From positions 1 through 17,603 of the forward strand of contig JAESSQ010000226.1 of NCBI GenBank assembly GCA_016764035.1: a stretch of 17,603 nt of DNA. The letters are read 5' to 3'. Origin of the DNA: Gammaproteobacteria bacterium. Its GTDB lineage: Bacteria; Pseudomonadota; Gammaproteobacteria; SZUA-229. Positions 15,756-17,603 of this stretch are shown here, piece by piece. Made by a program: the position numbers and the translations under genes. The notes beneath the pieces are model-generated. The model was given only the letters and a program-made list of their open reading frames with translations. It was not told where the DNA came from and made no database searches. Each line of letters starts with the position of its first letter. Within the stretch, counting starts at the first letter, position 1.

Positions 15756-16951
15756 TCACACACCTGACATTAAACTAAACATAGGCAAAAATACTGCGCC
15801 ACCAATAATGCCTACTATTGCTATCAGCGTGATCATTATTAGCGGTTCGATAATGCTGAACACTTGTTTTATAAGACGAGGAATTTCTTTATCAAAACGT
15901 TGGGAGGCATGCTCCATGGTATCTTCAAGCTGCCCTGTTTTTTCACCAACCATCATCATTCTTAATACGATGGGGGATATGATGTCATGCTTACCCAAGA
16001 CGTCGGTCATTTGCTTACCTTCGTTCACGGCTGCTTCTGCTTCACTCACCGCTTTTTTCATTACCTGATTGGTAACCAGATCTTTACACAATGAAAGGGC
16101 ATCGAGAATCGGTATGCCGGATTTTAATAACAAGCCAAGATTGTGACAGAAGCGTGACTGTTGCAGCATTCTGTTTAAATTGCCAAAAACAGGCAAATTT
16201 AAGATAAGACGATCTAACTTCCACGCAATAGACGGAGAATAGCGAGGTGCATATTTAAGAAATGAAAATACAGCAAGCGGTAAAGCCAGCATTAGCCACC
16301 AGTACTGCGTAGTGAAATTGCCAATATCAACAACTATACGTGTCAGTAAGGGCAGCTCAAGATCAAGACTGATAAATATTTCATTAAAGCGCGGCACCAC
16401 AAACATAAACATCAACATGACCAGACCCATAACGGCGATCAGTATTGTTATTGGATAAATACTCGCCTGTTTAATCTCAGCAAGAATTTTTTCTACCCAT
16501 TCAAGATGCAAGCTAATGTCTTCACAGGCAACAGGTAGATTACCGCTGTATTCACCCGCTTTAACAAGGTTGATTATTTGAGACGAGAAAACTTTAGGGT
16601 GTCTGGAAAGAGACACATCAAGACTAATACCTGCTTCAACGTTCATTTTAAGATCACGTATTACCGCAGAAAAACCTATATGTGTTGTACTTTCACTAAC
16701 GGCAAGCAATGTTTCGGAAATAGGTATGCCCGCTGCAAGCATAGAGTGTAATGCATTAAAAAAATCGATTATCTCTCTACGCGGGACAGACTCGTCACAT
16801 AATTTTGTTTTCTTTGTTTTTTTTGAACATCGATCAACCAATAACCAAGATGCTGCAACCTCTCATCAAGATGGCTTTCTGACTCTGCGGTCATAATGCC
16901 ATCGACTGTCAGCCCATTGGCGTCAACTGCATGATAGATATATTCTGACAT
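15756..16951 (-). CDS. GspF/PilC/MshG-like inner-membrane platform protein, frame broken at an A8 run
   Basis: Read as one product of about 398 residues, this is a standard T2SS F-family platform protein. The N-terminal 45 residues (MSEYIYHAVDANGLTVDGIM to WLIDVQKK) are in one frame from the ATG at 16951, which ends at a stop at 16771-16769. The rest (VPRREIIDFFNALHSMLAAG onward) is in the -1 frame and is open back to 16841. The two parts join in the linker at an eight-A run (16817-16824). The second part has both F domains, each with the LL.(A/S)GIPI motif (LAAGIPISETL; LLLKSGIPILDAL), and membrane helices near PITILIAVMGLVMLMFMFV, WWLMLALPLAVFSF and the C-terminal IITLIAIVGIIGGAVF-like region. 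The ATG lies 1 nt after the ATPase stop. Slippage, a sequence error or a real mutation could explain the break. Confidence 0.82.
16817..16824 (-). other. Eight-A run at the frame junction of the platform gene
   Basis: The minus strand reads GTT CAA AAA AAA CAA in the upstream frame. Backing up by one base, or adding one A, in this run joins it exactly to the downstream frame (ACA AAG AAA ACA). The last A of CAA plus the two AAA codons form an A AAA AAA slippery heptamer. I see no strong stem-loop in the 40 nt after it. Confidence 0.6.
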
Positions 16952-16952
16952 G

Positions 16953-17603
16953 CTAACGTACCACGCGAACGATCTCTTCAACACTGGTCAATCCCTGTGC
17001 TGCTTTAATCAATCCGTTTTCAAGCATAAGCTTCATGCCATTGCTTTTAGCTATCGCCTCGATCTCTGTCGAAGAGGTTTCATTTATTATTGCATCGTGC
17101 ATATTTTCCTCTATCACCAACAGTTCGTAGATAGCGATACGACCGTTATAGCCACTTTGACTACATTGCTCACATCCGACAGCGTCATAATATTTACTAT
17201 CTTCTGGTATAGCTTCTGTCAGGTTATAGTTTTCATAGGTTTTTTGAATGTTTTCAGATGGCTGCTTACAGTGCTCACAAAGTTTACGTACCAGACGTTG
17301 CCCGATAACAGCGTTAAGTGCTGAAGGCAATAAATATCGCTCGGCGCCCATATCAATCAATCGGGGTATAACACCAGCAGCCGTATTTGTATGCAAGGTC
17401 GAAAGCACCAAATGACCCGTAAGTGACGCACGGATGGCGAGTTCGGCGGTTTCCAGACCTCGGATCTCGCCAACTAAAATAACGTCAGGGTCCTGTCTTA
17501 ACAGCGCACGTAAACCCGCAGCAAAGTTCATACCGACATCTGGCTTAATAGGTGTTTGCCTAATCATGGGCAATACGTATTCAATAGGATCTTCGAGTGT
17601 GAA
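16953..17603 (-). CDS. GspE/PilB/MshE-like secretion ATPase, N-terminus cut by window edge
   Basis: The C-terminal 216 residues are visible; the frame is open to the right edge, so the N-terminal domain and Walker A lie outside. The fragment starts at FTLEDPIEYV (Asp box region), then Walker B in DPDVILVGEIRG (38-49), then the His box TGHLVLSTLHTNTA (62-75). A zinc-binding tetracysteine follows: Cys109, Cys112, Cys144 and Cys147 in LCEHC and GCEQC, then the conserved GYNGRIAIYELL. The CxxC pairs are typical of assembly (extension) ATPases of GspE, PilB and MshE type and absent from PilT retraction ATPases. It is a hexameric cytoplasmic motor that drives pilus or pseudopilus assembly through the platform protein encoded next, whose ATG lies 1 nt after this stop. 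Confidence 0.93.
   Translation of the reverse strand, partial: FTLEDPIEYVLPMIRQTPIKPDVGMNFAAGLRALLRQDPDVILVGEIRGLETAELAIRASLTGHLVLSTLHTNTAAGVIPRLIDMGAERYLLPSALNAVIGQRLVRKLCEHCKQPSENIQKTYENYNLTEAIPEDSKYYDAVGCEQCSQSGYNGRIAIYELLVIEENMHDAIINETSSTEIEAIAKSNGMKLMLENGLIKAAQGLTSVEEIVRVVR

Noticed and set aside
16775..16816. Stem-loop stimulating -1 frameshifting after the A run
   Set aside because: Only 3-bp pairings such as GAC/GTC can be found; not enough to claim a programmed translational signal.
1..17603. Mobile elements, CRISPR arrays, tRNA or rRNA genes, defence systems
   Set aside because: No direct repeat arrays, transposase or integrase motifs, or tRNA-like cloverleafs were seen; nearly every base belongs to a housekeeping or pilus gene.

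Overview
The window is a fully gene-dense stretch of a gammaproteobacterial chromosome, AT-rich by eye. Every gene I can support lies on the minus strand, so transcription runs from high to low coordinates. The gammaproteobacterial call rests on the run proA-nadD-rsfS-rlmH-maf-rng-yhdP followed by a nitrilase, and on a 1221-residue YhdP. I cannot name the genus. I see no tRNA, rRNA, insertion sequence, integrase, CRISPR array or phage gene.

Right part (about 10037-17603): a compact operon for a type IV pilus/type II secretion-like machine of the MSHA family. In transcription order it encodes the C-terminal part of a GspE/PilB/MshE ATPase (cut by the window edge), a GspF/PilC/MshG inner-membrane platform protein, one large pseudopilin, a PilM-PilN fusion (MshI/GspL-like), a PilO-like protein (MshJ), a PilP-like protein (MshK), the lipoprotein secretin MshL and a TPR protein (MshN-like). 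Most genes touch or overlap, several by ATGA junctions, so they should be translated together. Parts for the motor, platform, alignment complex and outer-membrane pore are all present. The clearest anomaly is here: the platform gene is split between two frames at a run of eight A residues. A hairpin with a short T-rich tail follows the last gene.

Middle and left part (1-9811): a housekeeping cluster. It starts with proA (proline synthesis), then nadD (NAD synthesis), rsfS (ribosome silencing), rlmH (23S rRNA methylation), maf/yhdE (nucleotide pyrophosphatase), rng (RNase G) and yhdP (AsmA-like envelope lipid transport). A small exported protein of unknown function starts 4 nt after the yhdP stop, and a Nit-type amidase with an intact Glu-Lys-Cys triad is cut by the left edge. 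A 225-nt gap (9812-10036) separates the two clusters and holds the putative terminator and a possible proA promoter.

Nothing here is clearly an undescribed system. The best candidates for a second look are the out-of-frame platform gene, the unusual composition of the MSHA-like operon with its large pseudopilin, and the uncharacterised exported protein behind yhdP.
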